Source: Caballeronia turbans (GTDB lineage: Bacteria; Pseudomonadota; Gammaproteobacteria; Burkholderiales; Burkholderiaceae). From it: a stretch of DNA of 64,000 nucleotides. How positions within the stretch are numbered: position 1 is the stretch's first letter; the number at the start of each line of letters is the position of its first letter. Positions 47,217-56,914 of the stretch are shown piece after piece. Location: the NCBI GenBank assembly GCA_001544655.2, contig FCOD02000029.1:17106-81105 (forward strand), in the 5' to 3' direction. Both the position numbers and the translations under genes were made by a program. The notes below the pieces were generated by a model that saw only the letters and a list, made by a program, of their open reading frames with translations, had not been told where the DNA came from and searched no databases.

Positions 47217-49006
47217 GCACAACGCCGTTCAACGAGCCTGGTCAAGGCATGCCGAATGTCGTCGCGTGGAGCGCACGCGAGCCGGTGCAGAATACCGATC
47301 CGAACGTCGTGCCGTCGCCGGCAGCCGCCGCCGCGTCCGACGACAGCGCGCCTTTCTCGCCGCTCGAAACGCGCGCGCACCAGATGTTTCCGCGCCTGAC
47401 CGACAACGAGATCGAGCGCATGAGCCGCTTCGGGACTGCCGCGCACTGGCGTCAGGGCGAGTGGCTGTTCCGCATGGGCGAGACCGGGCGCGGCATGGTG
47501 GTCGTCCTGAAAGGGCTCGTGCGCGTGACGCGCCGCAACGCGCTCGGGCAGGAGCATCTCGTCGTCGAGCACGGGCCGGGGCATTTTCTGGCGGAAGTGG
47601 CGCAGCTTTCGGGCAAGCCGTGTCTCGTCGATGGCGTCGCCGCCGAGGACGTCGACGGCATCGTGATTCCGCCTGAGCGGCTGCGCGCGCTGCTCGTCGC
47701 CGAAGCGGAACTGGGCGAGCGCATCATGCGCGCGCTGATCCTGCGGCGCGTGGGGCTGATCGAAAAGGGCAGCGGCCCGGTGCTGCTCGGGCAGTCGGAC
47801 GATGGCCATCTGGTCTCGCTGCAGGGCTTTCTGCGGCGCAACGGTTATCCGCACACGGTGATCGACGCGTGCACCGATCCCGATGCGATTTCGCTGCTCG
47901 AACGCATCTCGGCATCGACGTCCGACTTCCCGCTCGTCATCTGCCCGGACGGCACCGTGCTGCGCGCGCCCAGCGAGAATCAGATCGCGACGCAGCTCGG
48001 CTGGCTGCCCGAGTTCGATCCGGCGCATGTCTACGATGTCGCGATCGTCGGCGCGGGGCCGGCGGGTCTCGCGACGGCGGTGTATGCGGCGTCCGAAGGC
48101 TTGTCGGTGGCGGTGTTCGATTGCCGCGCGCCGGGCGGGCAGGCGGGTGCGAGCTCGCGCATCGAGAACTATCTCGGCTTTCCGACCGGGATCTCCGGCC
48201 AGGCGCTCGCCGGGCGCGCGTTCGTGCAGGCGCAGAAGTTCGGCGCGCATATCGCGATTCCGACCAAGATCAAGGCGCTGCATTGCGATTGCAATCCGAT
48301 CCAGATCGAACTGGAGAACGGCGCGCGCGTGACGACGCAGACGGTGGTGATCGCATCGGGCGCGGCGTATCGGCGACCGGATATCGCCGGACTCGAGCGG
48401 TACGAGGGGCACGGCACGTATTACTGGGCGTCGCCGGTCGAGGCGAAGCTGTGCAAGAACTCGGAAGTGGTGCTCGTCGGCGGCGGCAATTCGGCGGGAC
48501 AGGCCGTGGTGTATCTCGCGACGCACGCGAAGCATGTGCATGTGCTGATTCGCGGCGCGGGGCTATCGGCGAGCATGTCGCATTATCTGGTGGAGCGCAT
48601 CGGCTCGTTGCCGAACGTCACGGTGCGCACGCATACGCAGATCACCTCGCTCGATGGCGATGGCCGCGCACTGACCGCCGTCAATTGCAGTACGCCGGAT
48701 GGACCGCTCAAGATCGACTCGCGGCATCTGTTTCTCTTTACCGGCGCGGATCCGAATACCGACTGGTTGCGCAACTGCAATGTGAATGTCGATGGCAAGG
48801 GCTTCGTGCTCACTGGGCCCGAGGCCCACGACGGACGCACGCAAGGCGTGATGGCGCTGGAAACCAGCGTGCCGGGGGTGTTCGCCATCGGTGATGTGCG
48901 GTCGAATTCGACCAAGCGTGTTGCGGCTGCGGTGGGGGAGGGGGCGGCGGTGGTTGCCCAGATTCATGGGCTGCTCGCCAAGCGGGAGGCATTGGGGGTG
49001 GGGTGA
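47213..49006 (+). CDS. Cyclic-nucleotide-domain / thioredoxin-reductase-like FAD oxidoreductase
   Basis: The 597-residue protein has a Crp-like cNMP-binding domain (about residues 57-170, HWRQGEWLFRMGETGRGMVV), a thioredoxin- or glutaredoxin-like middle (about 185-265, FLRRNGYPHTVIDAC), and a thioredoxin-reductase-like flavoprotein (about 275-597: VAIVGAGPAGLATAVYAAS, APGGQAGASSRIENYLGFP, VVLVGGGNSAGQA, GVFAIGDVR). The CxxC disulfide that thioredoxin reductases carry just before the second nucleotide motif is absent; TYYWASPVEAKLCKN stands there. It therefore cannot act by the classic mechanism. Start codon overlaps the DedA-rhodanese stop. Confidence 0.87.
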   Translation: MSTTPFNEPGQGMPNVVAWSAREPVQNTDPNVVPSPAAAAASDDSAPFSPLETRAHQMFPRLTDNEIERMSRFGTAAHWRQGEWLFRMGETGRGMVVVLKGLVRVTRRNALGQEHLVVEHGPGHFLAEVAQLSGKPCLVDGVAAEDVDGIVIPPERLRALLVAEAELGERIMRALILRRVGLIEKGSGPVLLGQSDDGHLVSLQGFLRRNGYPHTVIDACTDPDAISLLERISASTSDFPLVICPDGTVLRAPSENQIATQLGWLPEFDPAHVYDVAIVGAGPAGLATAVYAASEGLSVAVFDCRAPGGQAGASSRIENYLGFPTGISGQALAGRAFVQAQKFGAHIAIPTKIKALHCDCNPIQIELENGARVTTQTVVIASGAAYRRPDIAGLERYEGHGTYYWASPVEAKLCKNSEVVLVGGGNSAGQAVVYLATHAKHVHVLIRGAGLSASMSHYLVERIGSLPNVTVRTHTQITSLDGDGRALTAVNCSTPDGPLKIDSRHLFLFTGADPNTDWLRNCNVNVDGKGFVLTGPEAHDGRTQGVMALETSVPGVFAIGDVRSNSTKRVAAAVGEGAAVVAQIHGLLAKREALGVG

Positions 49007-49031
49007 GGTTTTTTTTTGCTTCGCTTTTGCT

Positions 49032-49655
49032 GGATCCCGTATTCGTGTTGGTCTATTAGCACTGCCCCTATGCGGGGCGGCAGTCACTTTCTTTGCAGCA
49101 GCAAAGAAAGTAACCAAAGAAAGCAGCTTGTTAGGCCCGCGGTCACACGCAGTTTGGCCATGCTTGCCATGTGATCGTGGGCTGCCTAAGTGTCGCCCTC
49201 ACAAGACTAATCGGGCTTGGCTCGCGCACGGTCTGTCACCTCGCGCCGCACAGCGGAGCGGTTCAGCACTAAATGGCTCCGGCCTGCTTCGCGGCCGCTG
49301 GGTTCATCGGGTTTGCGCGCGCTTCGTCGCTAACGCTTCCATCGCACTGCAGGTGCGACAGGTTGGTTTCCCTGATAGACCCGTCGGCAGCGCGTAGCGC
49401 TTTGCCGAAGCTATTTGGTGCTGAACCAGCAAGTGGAGTGGTGCGATGAGACAGACCGTGCGCGAGCCAAGCGCGGTTGGGCCTATGAGGGCGACACTTA
49501 GGCAGCCCACGGTCACATGGCAAGCATGGTCAAACTGCGTGTGACCGCGGGCGTGTGGAGCTGCTTTCTTTGGTTACTTTCTTTGCAGCAGCAAAGAAAG
49601 TGACTGCCGCCCCGCACAGGGGCAGTGCTAATAAACCAACACCAATACGGGACCA
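49032..49655. repeat. Long inverted-repeat element, copy C
   Basis: The element is about 624 bp, nearly the same length as copy A and with the same order. It starts GGATCCCGT and ends ACGGGACC (one base lost from the terminal GGATCC). Both arms carry the CTTTCTTTGC / GCAAAGAAAG hairpin (about 49088-49111 and 49577-49600). Inner sequences such as GTGTCGCCCTCA and its complement are also shared with A. It sits between the convergent thioredoxin-reductase-like and sensor kinase genes. Confidence 0.88.
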
Positions 49656-49675
49656 GGCGAAAAGCAAAAACAAAC

Positions 49676-51070
49676 TCAAGAAGGAAACAGCAAAGAAAAC
49701 TCGATCCACTCATCACGAGTGCAGTCAGCGGTCACACTACCGCCGTGCAACCGCATGATCGCCTGAACGATCGACAACCCGAGCCCGCTCGATTCAGTGA
49801 ACTCGCTACGCGCCGCATCGCCACGATAGAAGCGGTCAAAGAGCTTGCCAAGCTCCTCCCGCCCGATGCGCGGCCCGCGATTGCCCACCACGATGCGCGC
49901 ACCCTGTTCGTCCGCGTGTCCACTCAGCCGCACCACGGTGCCCGGCGTCGCATAACGCACCGCATTCACAACCACATTGCCAATGGCCCTTCGGCACATG
50001 ATTGCATTTGCAACCATTTCGCCGTCGGCGTCGATATCGAAGGTAATGCGGCGTTCTTCGGCGATGCCTTCGAAGTAAGCGCCGATGGTTTCGAGTTCCT
50101 CGCGGATATCGAGCCGTTCGCGCTCGATGCGCTGCCGCCCGTGATCCGCCTGCGCAAGAAACAGAATGTTCTGCGCGATACGCGCGAGCCGCTCCAGTTC
50201 CTCGAGATTCGATTCCAGCACGCCGCGATACTCAGCGACATTGCGCTCATGCGCGAGCGCAACCTGCGTTTCGCCGATCAACACGCCGATCGGCGTGCGC
50301 ACCTCATGCGCGAGATCCGCGGAGAATTGCAGCAAGCGCTCATAGCCGTGTTCGAGACGATCGAGCATCGCGTTGAACGATGCCGCGAGGCTCTGCAACT
50401 CGGCGGGCGCGTGCGCAACATCGAGCCGCGCGGAAAGCCGGTTCGGCGTGATTTCCGCGGCCTTGTCGGCCATTGCCTTCAGCGGCATGAGTCCGCGGCT
50501 CGTGACCCAGTACGCGAGCAGAAGCGTCACGAGCACCGCGCCGATCACCGTGATCCACACGCGTTCCAGATACGCCGACAAGACGATCGCTTCCTGTGTC
50601 ATCACGTGCGCCGCGATGATCTCCACCACTTCGCCGCTCTGGCCGATACGCGCCTGTGCGCCGACCCAGCGCATGCGCACGCCGTCCGCACGCGAGCCTT
50701 CGTAAAGATCGTCGAGCCCGATGGCCCGCGTCATCGGCACGATATGAAGCGGCGGCAACGGCATCTGTTCCGGATTCACGTTGATGAAAGGCGCCGAGCC
50801 TGCGCGCCGGAACAGGATGACGTCCTGCCGGTCGCCGAGCATCGTTTCGAAGAGCTTCGGCCGCGCTTCGATTTCATTGATCGTGTAGAGATCGTGCAGC
50901 AGCGAGCGGAAATGCTCGACGCGGGCGATCAACTGATAGTCCGCACGTGTGGACAGCGCGCGATTCGTCGCCTGATAGAGCGACGCGCCAACCATCCCGA
51001 CCACGACGCACACAGTCACCGCAAAAGATAGCGCGATACGCAGCGCAAGTGAACGCGAAGGCCGGTTCAA
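49676..51070 (-). CDS. Sensor histidine kinase (heavy-metal/HprS-like type)
   Basis: The 464-residue kinase has two membrane helices (about residues 10-32 and 165-190) flanking a periplasmic sensor, a HAMP domain ([19 protein letters not shown]), the H-box [19 protein letters not shown], and ATP-binding boxes [18 protein letters not shown] and [12 protein letters not shown]. The start is TTG at 51070, overlapping the TGA of the response regulator; GGGGAG precedes it at good spacing. No ATG fits the N-terminal helix. It is of the CopS/CusS/HprS group. Confidence 0.88.
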   Translation of the reverse strand: MNRPSRSLALRIALSFAVTVCVVVGMVGASLYQATNRALSTRADYQLIARVEHFRSLLHDLYTINEIEARPKLFETMLGDRQDVILFRRAGSAPFINVNPEQMPLPPLHIVPMTRAIGLDDLYEGSRADGVRMRWVGAQARIGQSGEVVEIIAAHVMTQEAIVLSAYLERVWITVIGAVLVTLLLAYWVTSRGLMPLKAMADKAAEITPNRLSARLDVAHAPAELQSLAASFNAMLDRLEHGYERLLQFSADLAHEVRTPIGVLIGETQVALAHERNVAEYRGVLESNLEELERLARIAQNILFLAQADHGRQRIERERLDIREELETIGAYFEGIAEERRITFDIDADGEMVANAIMCRRAIGNVVVNAVRYATPGTVVRLSGHADEQGARIVVGNRGPRIGREELGKLFDRFYRGDAARSEFTESSGLGLSIVQAIMRLHGGSVTADCTRDEWIEFSLLFPS

Positions 51071-51738
51071 GGATTCTCCCCGAACGAATAGCCGATGCTG
51101 CGCACCGTATGGATCAGCTTGAGATCGTACGGGTTGTCGATCTTCGCGCGCAGTCGCTTCACCGCGACATCGACGACGTTGGTATCGCTGTCGAAGTTCA
51201 TGTCCCACACTTCCGATGCGATGAGCGTGCGCGACAGCGCCTCGCCCTGATGCTTGCAAAAGAGATGCAGGAGCGCGAACTCCTTGTTCGTGAGCGCGAT
51301 GTCGATGCCCTTGCGCGTCACCTTGCGGCGCAGGACATCGACATGCAGATCCGCGATCTGAAACGTATCCGATTCGCGCATCACGCCGCGCCGTAATAGC
51401 GTGCGAATACGCAGCACGAGTTCAGTGAAGGAAAAAGGCTTGACGAGGTAATCGTCGGCGCCGAGTTCGAGTCCGTGAATGCGATCCGTCACGTGATCGC
51501 GCGCGGTCAGAAAAATGACAGGCAAGTCACGTTTCGCGCGCAATGCGGACATGACCTGCCAGCCGTCGATGCCGGGAAGCATCACATCGAGCACGATCAG
51601 CTCGTACGGATTCGCGAGGGCCTGATGCAATCCGTCCGTGCCGTTGCGCACGAGATCGACCTGATAGCCGGACTCGATGAGCCCTTTTTTCAGGTAGTCG
51701 CCGGTCTTGCGGTCGTCTTCGATAACGAGGATGGTCAT
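51067..51738 (-). CDS. OmpR-family response regulator (CopR/CusR/HprR-like)
   Basis: The 223-residue regulator has the receiver domain with phosphoacceptor Asp51 ([16 protein letters not shown]), the acidic pair EDD at 7-9, the switch residues and lysine of DDYLVKPF, and a C-terminal winged helix ([29 protein letters not shown]). It is translationally coupled to the kinase and divergent from the cytochrome b/molybdoenzyme operon, its likely target. Confidence 0.92.
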   Translation of the reverse strand: MTILVIEDDRKTGDYLKKGLIESGYQVDLVRNGTDGLHQALANPYELIVLDVMLPGIDGWQVMSALRAKRDLPVIFLTARDHVTDRIHGLELGADDYLVKPFSFTELVLRIRTLLRRGVMRESDTFQIADLHVDVLRRKVTRKGIDIALTNKEFALLHLFCKHQGEALSRTLIASEVWDMNFDSDTNVVDVAVKRLRAKIDNPYDLKLIHTVRSIGYSFGENP

Positions 51739-51799
51739 GCTCGCGCTGCGTCGAATGGATTGCCGTCATTCTAGCCAGAGCACGTGCTGCCCTCGCCAA

Positions 51800-51817
51800 G
51801 ATGACAAAAAAGTCATC
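51800..51817. promoter_or_regulatory. CusR/HprR-like box in the divergent promoter
   Basis: The dyad GATGAC-N6-GTCATC lies in the 115-bp gap between the response regulator and cytochrome b genes. Its 16-bp core ATGACAAAAAAGTCAT matches 12 of 14 defined positions of the E. coli CusR/HprR core ATGACAA-NN-TTGTCAT. A further GTCATC follows 11 bp downstream of the second half-site (51823-51828). Confidence 0.65.
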
Positions 51818-51853
51818 CACAGGTCATCGATCGATCAGCGGCGCGTCGCTACC

Positions 51854-52477
51854 ATGCCAGCGAAACTCAATCGAATCGCGAGGCTCGAAGACGTGCAAAT
51901 ACAACCGTTATGGCTGCGCATCACGCACTGGCTCAATGCGTTCGCCGTGTTGATCATGGTGACGAGCGGCTGGCAGATCTACAACGCATCGCCGATCTTC
52001 AGATCCATTGTTTTCCCAAGCGCCATCACGCTCGGCGGCTGGCTCGGCGGCGCGCTGCAATGGCATTTCGCGGCGATGTGGTTGCTGGTCGCGAACTTCA
52101 TCGTGTATGTCGCGATGAATGTTTTCACGGGACGCCTGCGCCGCCGCATGTTTCCGCTCTCGATCAGAAGCATCGTCACGGACGCATTCGCCGCATTGCG
52201 CGGCAAGCTCGGCCACGACGATCTCACGCACTACAACGCGGTACAAAAGTTCGCGTATCTGGCGGTGATCGTGGACATCGTGATCGTGATCCTGTCGGGC
52301 CTCGCGGTATGGAAGTCCGTGCAATTTCCATTGCTTCGAACGCTCATGGGCGGCTACGACGAGGCCCGCGTCGTGCATTTCTTCGGCATGAGCTTTCTGG
52401 TCGCGTTCTTCGTGGTGCATGTGGTGATGGTTGCACTCGTGCCGCGCTCGCTTGTGATGATGATTCGAGGTCGTTAA
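51854..52477 (+). CDS. Cytochrome b561-like membrane subunit
   Basis: The 207-residue membrane protein has about four to five hydrophobic helices with candidate haem histidines in WLRITHWLNAFAV, GGALQWHFAAMW and ARVVHFFGMSF plus VVHVVMVALV. It resembles the b-type cytochrome subunit of thiosulfate reductase and Ni-Fe hydrogenase. It probably passes quinol electrons to the adjacent molybdoenzyme. The start at 51854 is chosen because the first helix region follows it; the open frame upstream is within the promoter. Confidence 0.85.
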   Translation: MPAKLNRIARLEDVQIQPLWLRITHWLNAFAVLIMVTSGWQIYNASPIFRSIVFPSAITLGGWLGGALQWHFAAMWLLVANFIVYVAMNVFTGRLRRRMFPLSIRSIVTDAFAALRGKLGHDDLTHYNAVQKFAYLAVIVDIVIVILSGLAVWKSVQFPLLRTLMGGYDEARVVHFFGMSFLVAFFVVHVVMVALVPRSLVMMIRGR

Positions 52478-52480
52478 GCC

Positions 52481-53254
52481 ATGTCGCTCAAGCTATTCAA
52501 ATCGAGACCCGATGCCGAGCTCATCATCAAGGATGCGGCGAAGGAATTAAAGGCGCCCGCGCGACGTTTATTCGGCAAGCGCATTCTGTCGCTCGGAGGC
52601 CTCGCGATGCTGTCCGGCTGCAACATCACCGACGATAAATCCATCAACGCGATGCTGCGCCGCATTTCATCCTTCAACGACGACGTGCAGGCGCTCCTGT
52701 TCGATCCGGCCAGGCTCGCGCCGACCTATCCCGAATCGATGATCACGCGCCCGTTTCCGTTCAACGCGTTCTACGACATCGACGAAGTGCCCGAAGTCGA
52801 CCCGTCGACGTACAAGCTGGAGATCGGCGGCCTCGTCAAAGGCAAGCGCGTCTGGACGCTCGACGAACTGCACGCGATGCCGCAGGAAAGCCAGGTGACG
52901 CGGCATATCTGCATCGAAGGCTGGAGCGCGATCGGCAAGTGGGGCGGCGTGCGCTTTGCGCATGTTCTCGCGCGGGCGGGCGCCGATACGAGCGCCAAAT
53001 ACGTGGCCTTCCATTGCGCCGACAACTACTCGACGAGCATCGACATGCCGACCGCGCTGCACGCGCAGACGTTGCTCACGCTCACCTACGACGGCCAGAT
53101 TCTGCCGCCGAAATACGGCTTCCCGATGAAGCTGCGTATGCCGACCAAACTCGGCTACAAGAACCCGAAGCACATCGTCGCGATCACCGTGACGAACGAT
53201 TACCCCGGCGGCTATTGGGAGAACCAGGGCTACAACTGGTTCGGCGGGTCCTGA
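52481..53254 (+). CDS. Sulfite-oxidase-family molybdopterin oxidoreductase (MsrP-like)
   Basis: The 257-residue protein has the sulfite-oxidase Mo-cofactor fold: YKLEIGGLVKGKRVWTLDEL, the molybdenum-ligand cysteine in RHICIEGWSAIGKWGG (Cys144), YVAFHCADNYSTSIDM, and GFPMKLRMPTKLGYKN. The N-terminus has paired arginines, a hydrophobic stretch and a lipobox-like LSGC (Cys47), so it may be a Tat-exported lipoprotein. E. coli MsrP, of the same family, repairs oxidised methionines in the periplasm; a similar role is possible but not shown. Confidence 0.86.
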   Translation: MSLKLFKSRPDAELIIKDAAKELKAPARRLFGKRILSLGGLAMLSGCNITDDKSINAMLRRISSFNDDVQALLFDPARLAPTYPESMITRPFPFNAFYDIDEVPEVDPSTYKLEIGGLVKGKRVWTLDELHAMPQESQVTRHICIEGWSAIGKWGGVRFAHVLARAGADTSAKYVAFHCADNYSTSIDMPTALHAQTLLTLTYDGQILPPKYGFPMKLRMPTKLGYKNPKHIVAITVTNDYPGGYWENQGYNWFGGS

Positions 53255-53285
53255 AGCCTTCGTTTTCACACTCCAAGGAGATTGC

Positions 53286-53897
53286 ATGTCGATTCGAATG
53301 AAACTCGGCGTCAGCATCGTGACGCTCGCACTCGCTTCCGCAGCCTTTGCCCAGACGCCCGCCGCGAAACCCGCGCGCATTCGCGGCGATATCGTGTCAC
53401 TGTCAGGCGACACGCTCACCGTCCATCGACGCAGCGGCGACACGGTGAAGATCGCCGTCAAGTCGGATACGCCTGTCACCGCGCTGAAGAACATCAAGCT
53501 GCAGGACATCAAGCCGGGCTCGTTCGTCGGCACGGCGGCGACCACCGGTACGGACGGCAAGCTCACCGCGACCGAAGTGCTCGTGTTCCCGGAAGCCGCG
53601 CGCGGCACCGGCGAAGGTCACTATGCGTGGGATCTGGGCCCGCAAAGCTCGATGACCAACGCGAATGTCGATCAGGTCGTGCAGGGCACGAGCGGCCGGG
53701 ATCTCAAGCTCTCGTACAAGGGCGGCTCGAATTCGGTGACGGTGCCGGAGAACGTGCCCGTCGTGACCTTCGCGCCCGCGACGCATGACGACCTGAAGCC
53801 GGGCAAGAAGGTGTTCGTTGTCGCAAGTCCGGCGGGTTCGGACTTCGCGGCGCAGCGTATCGTCGTGGAGAAGGATGGCGTCGCGCCGCCGATGTAA
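53286..53897 (+). CDS. Secreted DUF5666-like protein
   Basis: The 203-residue protein has a signal peptide cut near AFA-QTP and beta-rich repeats in the DUF5666 manner: ARIRGDIVSLSGDTLTVHRRSGDTVKIAV, then IKPGSFVGTAATTGTDGKLTATEVLVF, and late DDLKPGKKVFVVAS. It is the third gene of the cytochrome/molybdoenzyme operon (31 bp after it) and should act in the periplasm. Biochemical role unknown. Confidence 0.75.
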   Translation: MSIRMKLGVSIVTLALASAAFAQTPAAKPARIRGDIVSLSGDTLTVHRRSGDTVKIAVKSDTPVTALKNIKLQDIKPGSFVGTAATTGTDGKLTATEVLVFPEAARGTGEGHYAWDLGPQSSMTNANVDQVVQGTSGRDLKLSYKGGSNSVTVPENVPVVTFAPATHDDLKPGKKVFVVASPAGSDFAAQRIVVEKDGVAPPM

Positions 53898-53924
53898 GCG
53901 GCCCGCATTCGTGCATCTTGCAAG

Positions 53925-53954
53925 CGCCCGCCGGGATGTTGCCGGCGGGCGTTT
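53925..53954 (+). terminator. Terminator after the DUF5666-like gene
   Basis: A 10-bp GC-rich perfect stem (53925-53934 with 53942-53951) and 7-base loop are followed by GTTTG. The T run is short, so strength is moderate. Confidence 0.65.
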
Positions 53955-54105
53955 GTCATTCGAGCGCCGTGCGAATGCGCCTGCAACTATCGGTTGAACA
54001 TAGCGCGTATCAGCAGATACTACGCGTTCGGGATAACATGGCCGTTTGCATCTTTTGATCTTGCGCAACGTAACTTCAGGCCACGCCACCCGTAAGGAGA
54101 CATGC

Positions 54106-55557
54106 ATGAGCAACACGCGTTCGGGCTTTCCCGCCTATCCGAATACGCAGCTTTATATCGACGGCGCCTGGCGCGATGGCTCGCGCGACACCGCCGTGAT
54201 CAATCCGGCGAACGAAGCCGAAATCGGCCGTCTTGCGCTCGCAGGCGAAGCGGAGCTTTCACTCGCAGCCGACGCCGCCGCTCGCGGCTTCAAGGAATGG
54301 CGCAAGGTCTCGCCGTATGAGCGCAGCAAGCTGATGCGCCGGGCGGCGCAGAACATTCGCGAACGCGCCGAGCAGATCGCCGCCATCATGACGATGGAGC
54401 AGGGCAAGCCATTCGGCGAGGCGCGCATCGAAACGCTGTCGGCGGCGGACATCATCGAATGGTTCGCGGAAGAAGGGCGTCGCACGTATGGCCGTGTGAT
54501 TCCGTCGCGCACGGATGCCGTGCGCCAGATCGTCACGCGCGAACCGGTCGGTCCGGTCGCCGCGTTCACGCCGTGGAATTTCCCGATCAATCAGGCGGTG
54601 CGCAAGGTGTCGGCCGCGCTCGCATCGGGCTGCTCGGTCGTGCTGAAAGGCCCCGAGGAAACGCCCGCGAGTTGCGCGGCGCTCGTGCAGGCCTATGCCG
54701 ATGCGGGCCTGCCTGCCGGCGTGCTGAATCTCGTGTTCGGCGTGCCCGCCGATGTCTCGAAGTATCTGATCGCGCATCCCGCCATCCGCAAGATTTCGTT
54801 CACCGGCTCGACGCCGGTCGGCAAGCTGCTCGCATCGCTCGCAGGCGAGCACATGAAGCGCGTGACCATGGAGTTGGGCGGCCACGCGCCCGCCATCGTG
54901 TTCAAGGACGCCGACATTCCCCGCGCGGCGAAGATGCTCGCATCGGCGAAATTCCGCAACGCCGGCCAGGTATGCATTTCGCCGACACGCTTCCTCGTCG
55001 AAGAATCCGCGTATGAGGAGTTCGTGCAGCACTTCGTCGCGACTGCGAGCGCGGTGAAAGTCGGCAATGGCCTCGACGATGGCGTGCAGATGGGCCCGCT
55101 CGCAAACGGCCGCCGTCTCGAAGCGATGGAGCGTCTCGTCGCCGATGCGCGCGAGCATGGCGCGAAGGTGTTGACGGGCGGCGAGCGCATCGGGCGCGAA
55201 GGCTACTTCTTCGCGCCGACCGTGCTCACCGATGTGCCGCTGAGCGCGCGCATCATGACTGAAGAGCCGTTCGGCCCGATCGCGCCGATCGCATCGTTCA
55301 AGTCGTATGATGAAGTGATCGCCGAGGCGAACCGTCTGCCTTACGGACTCGCGGCATACGCTTACACGAGCTCGGCGGCGACGTCGGCGGCGGTGTCGGA
55401 CGATATCGAAAGCGGGATGCTCTCGATCAATCATCACGGTCTCGCGTTGCCGGAGACGCCGTTCGGCGGCGTGAAGGACTCGGGCTATGGCTCGGAAGGC
55501 GGCAGCGAAGCGATGGAAGCGTATCTCGTCACGAAGTTCGTGACGGAGCATCGTTGA
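54106..55557 (+). CDS. NAD(P)-dependent aldehyde dehydrogenase (succinate-semialdehyde dehydrogenase-like)
   Basis: The 483-residue ALDH has the family motifs in order: [46 protein letters not shown], the general-base glutamate in [12 protein letters not shown], the catalytic cysteine in [22 protein letters not shown] and [14 protein letters not shown]. Overall it resembles GabD-type enzymes, but substrate cannot be fixed from motifs. The ATG at 54106 follows GTAAGGAGA closely. A terminator follows, so it is a single-gene unit. Confidence 0.9.
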   Translation: MSNTRSGFPAYPNTQLYIDGAWRDGSRDTAVINPANEAEIGRLALAGEAELSLAADAAARGFKEWRKVSPYERSKLMRRAAQNIRERAEQIAAIMTMEQGKPFGEARIETLSAADIIEWFAEEGRRTYGRVIPSRTDAVRQIVTREPVGPVAAFTPWNFPINQAVRKVSAALASGCSVVLKGPEETPASCAALVQAYADAGLPAGVLNLVFGVPADVSKYLIAHPAIRKISFTGSTPVGKLLASLAGEHMKRVTMELGGHAPAIVFKDADIPRAAKMLASAKFRNAGQVCISPTRFLVEESAYEEFVQHFVATASAVKVGNGLDDGVQMGPLANGRRLEAMERLVADAREHGAKVLTGGERIGREGYFFAPTVLTDVPLSARIMTEEPFGPIAPIASFKSYDEVIAEANRLPYGLAAYAYTSSAATSAAVSDDIESGMLSINHHGLALPETPFGGVKDSGYGSEGGSEAMEAYLVTKFVTEHR

Positions 55558-55580
55558 TTCTTGCGTGGTGAAGTCGTTCG

Positions 55581-55607
55581 AAAGGCGGCCCTTCGAGGGC
55601 CGCTTTT
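55581..55607 (+). terminator. Rho-independent terminator after the aldehyde dehydrogenase gene
   Basis: The stem GCGGCCCT / AGGGCCGC (55585-55592, 55596-55603) closes a TCG loop and is flanked by AAA and TTTT, so it could stop transcription from both sides. Confidence 0.82.
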
Positions 55608-55731
55608 GATTGCACCAAATTGTTCAGGATGGCGAATCGAAAGGCGCGTGAAGCCTCGGTGAAATAAGCACCAGTTTCAGGTGTGTAACGCCGTAACACG
55701 CGGAAAAATGTCCGTAGCCGAATTGCCAGCT

Positions 55732-55953
55732 TCACTCTCTAGCATGTATCGATACGTGCCTTCCGCTCGTCCGACGCATGGAGAACCGAATGCTGAGTCC
55801 ACACGAATTTCCACGCTCCTGCTGATCGAGCGCTCGCCTCACCAGGTCGAAGTATTCGGTCAGCACGCGGCGCGCTTGCGTCAGGAAGCGCTCGTCGAGA
55901 TCACACGGCTGCCGACCGGCGTGCCCATGCCGCTTCTCACGCAGAAAGGTCAC
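55732..55953 (-). CDS. Doubtful small ORF with protein-like sequence
   Basis: A 73-residue frame from GTG at 55953 reads DERFLTQARRVLTEYFDLVRRALDQQ, a plausible amphipathic helix. Protein-like sequence extends upstream in the same frame (FVRAKVPERAEPFEHIV) without a clear ATG. The plus strand has an overlapping 112-residue frame (55681-56019) that is also plausible. By eye, base composition by codon position does not separate them. I recognise neither. The 526-bp gap between the aldehyde dehydrogenase and DUF1932 genes otherwise holds only the terminator. Confidence 0.25.
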   Translation of the reverse strand: MTFLREKRHGHAGRQPCDLDERFLTQARRVLTEYFDLVRRALDQQERGNSCGLSIRFSMRRTSGRHVSIHARE

Positions 55954-56083
55954 GATGTGCTCAAAAGGCTCGGCGCGCTCCGGAACCTTCGCTCGAACGA
56001 AGCCGAAGACAGCGAATAGGCCGAGCGCGTCTTCGCTCGCAAGCGTATTCTGTGTTTCGTTCGCGGATACACGGAGCCTGCAA

Positions 56084-56914
56084 GTGACTCAATCGAAACA
56101 TCCGACCGTCACAATTCTGGGCGCGGGCAGCATGGGATCGGCCATCGGCCGTGCATTGACGCAATCGGGCGCGCGCGTGCTGACATCGCTCGAAGGCCGC
56201 AGCGCCGCCAGCGCAGCGCGCGCACGCGAGGCCGGCATGGAAGACGCGAGCCTCGATAGCCTAGTGGCATGCGAGTTCATTCTGTCCATCGTGCCGCCCG
56301 CGGTTGCGATCGACACCGCGAAACGCATGGCGCCCGCGCTCGAACAGGCGAGCGTCCTGCCGCTCTTCATCGATTGCAACGCGATCAATCCGGATACGGT
56401 CCGGGAGATCGAGCGCGTGCTTGAACCGACCGGCACGCCGTTCGTCGATGGCGCGATCATCGGCATGCCTTCTTCGCCGAAGTTTTACATGTCGGGGCCG
56501 CATGCACGGCATACGCAGCCACTCGCCGATGCCGGCCTCGTCGTGCGCGTGCTCGATGGACCGGTCGGTGCCGCATCCGCGCTCAAGATGTCGTATGCGG
56601 GCATCACGAAGGGACTGACGGCGCTCGGTTCGGCCATGTCGCTCGCCGCGATGCGCAACGGCGCGGGAGACGCGCTCTTCAGCGAACTCGCAGAGAGTCA
56701 GCCCGCGCTTGCCGCGTGGCTCGCGGGTAATGTGCCGCGCATGCCGCCGAAGGCGTATCGATGGGTCGCGGAGATGGAAGAGATCGCGCAGTTCATCGGC
56801 GACGAATTCGCCGAGCATCGCATCTACGAAGGCGCGGCGGGACTTTACGCGCGGCTTGCGCAAGACAAGGACGCGACCGACGCACTCGAACGCTTCTTCA
56901 CCGAACGCCGCTAG
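56084..56914 (+). CDS. 6-phosphogluconate-dehydrogenase-like NAD-binding protein with DUF1932 domain
   Basis: The 276-residue protein starts at GTG 56084, with ACGGAG 7 bp upstream and no suitable ATG. It has the Rossmann motif VTILGAGSMGSAIGRAL and a C-terminal DUF1932 helix bundle (ALKMSYAGITKGLTALGSAMSLAAMRNGAGD). The family joins beta-hydroxyacid dehydrogenase-type folds with a specialised C-terminal domain; substrates are mostly unknown. It overlaps the convergent MocR gene by 4 bp. Confidence 0.85.
   Translation: MTQSKHPTVTILGAGSMGSAIGRALTQSGARVLTSLEGRSAASAARAREAGMEDASLDSLVACEFILSIVPPAVAIDTAKRMAPALEQASVLPLFIDCNAINPDTVREIERVLEPTGTPFVDGAIIGMPSSPKFYMSGPHARHTQPLADAGLVVRVLDGPVGAASALKMSYAGITKGLTALGSAMSLAAMRNGAGDALFSELAESQPALAAWLAGNVPRMPPKAYRWVAEMEEIAQFIGDEFAEHRIYEGAAGLYARLAQDKDATDALERFFTERR

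Noticed and set aside
43100-49700. Possible complete transposon bounded by repeats B and C
   Set aside because: The enclosed genes are ordinary metabolic and redox genes, no transposase or integrase is present, and copy B is only a half element; the repeats look independent.
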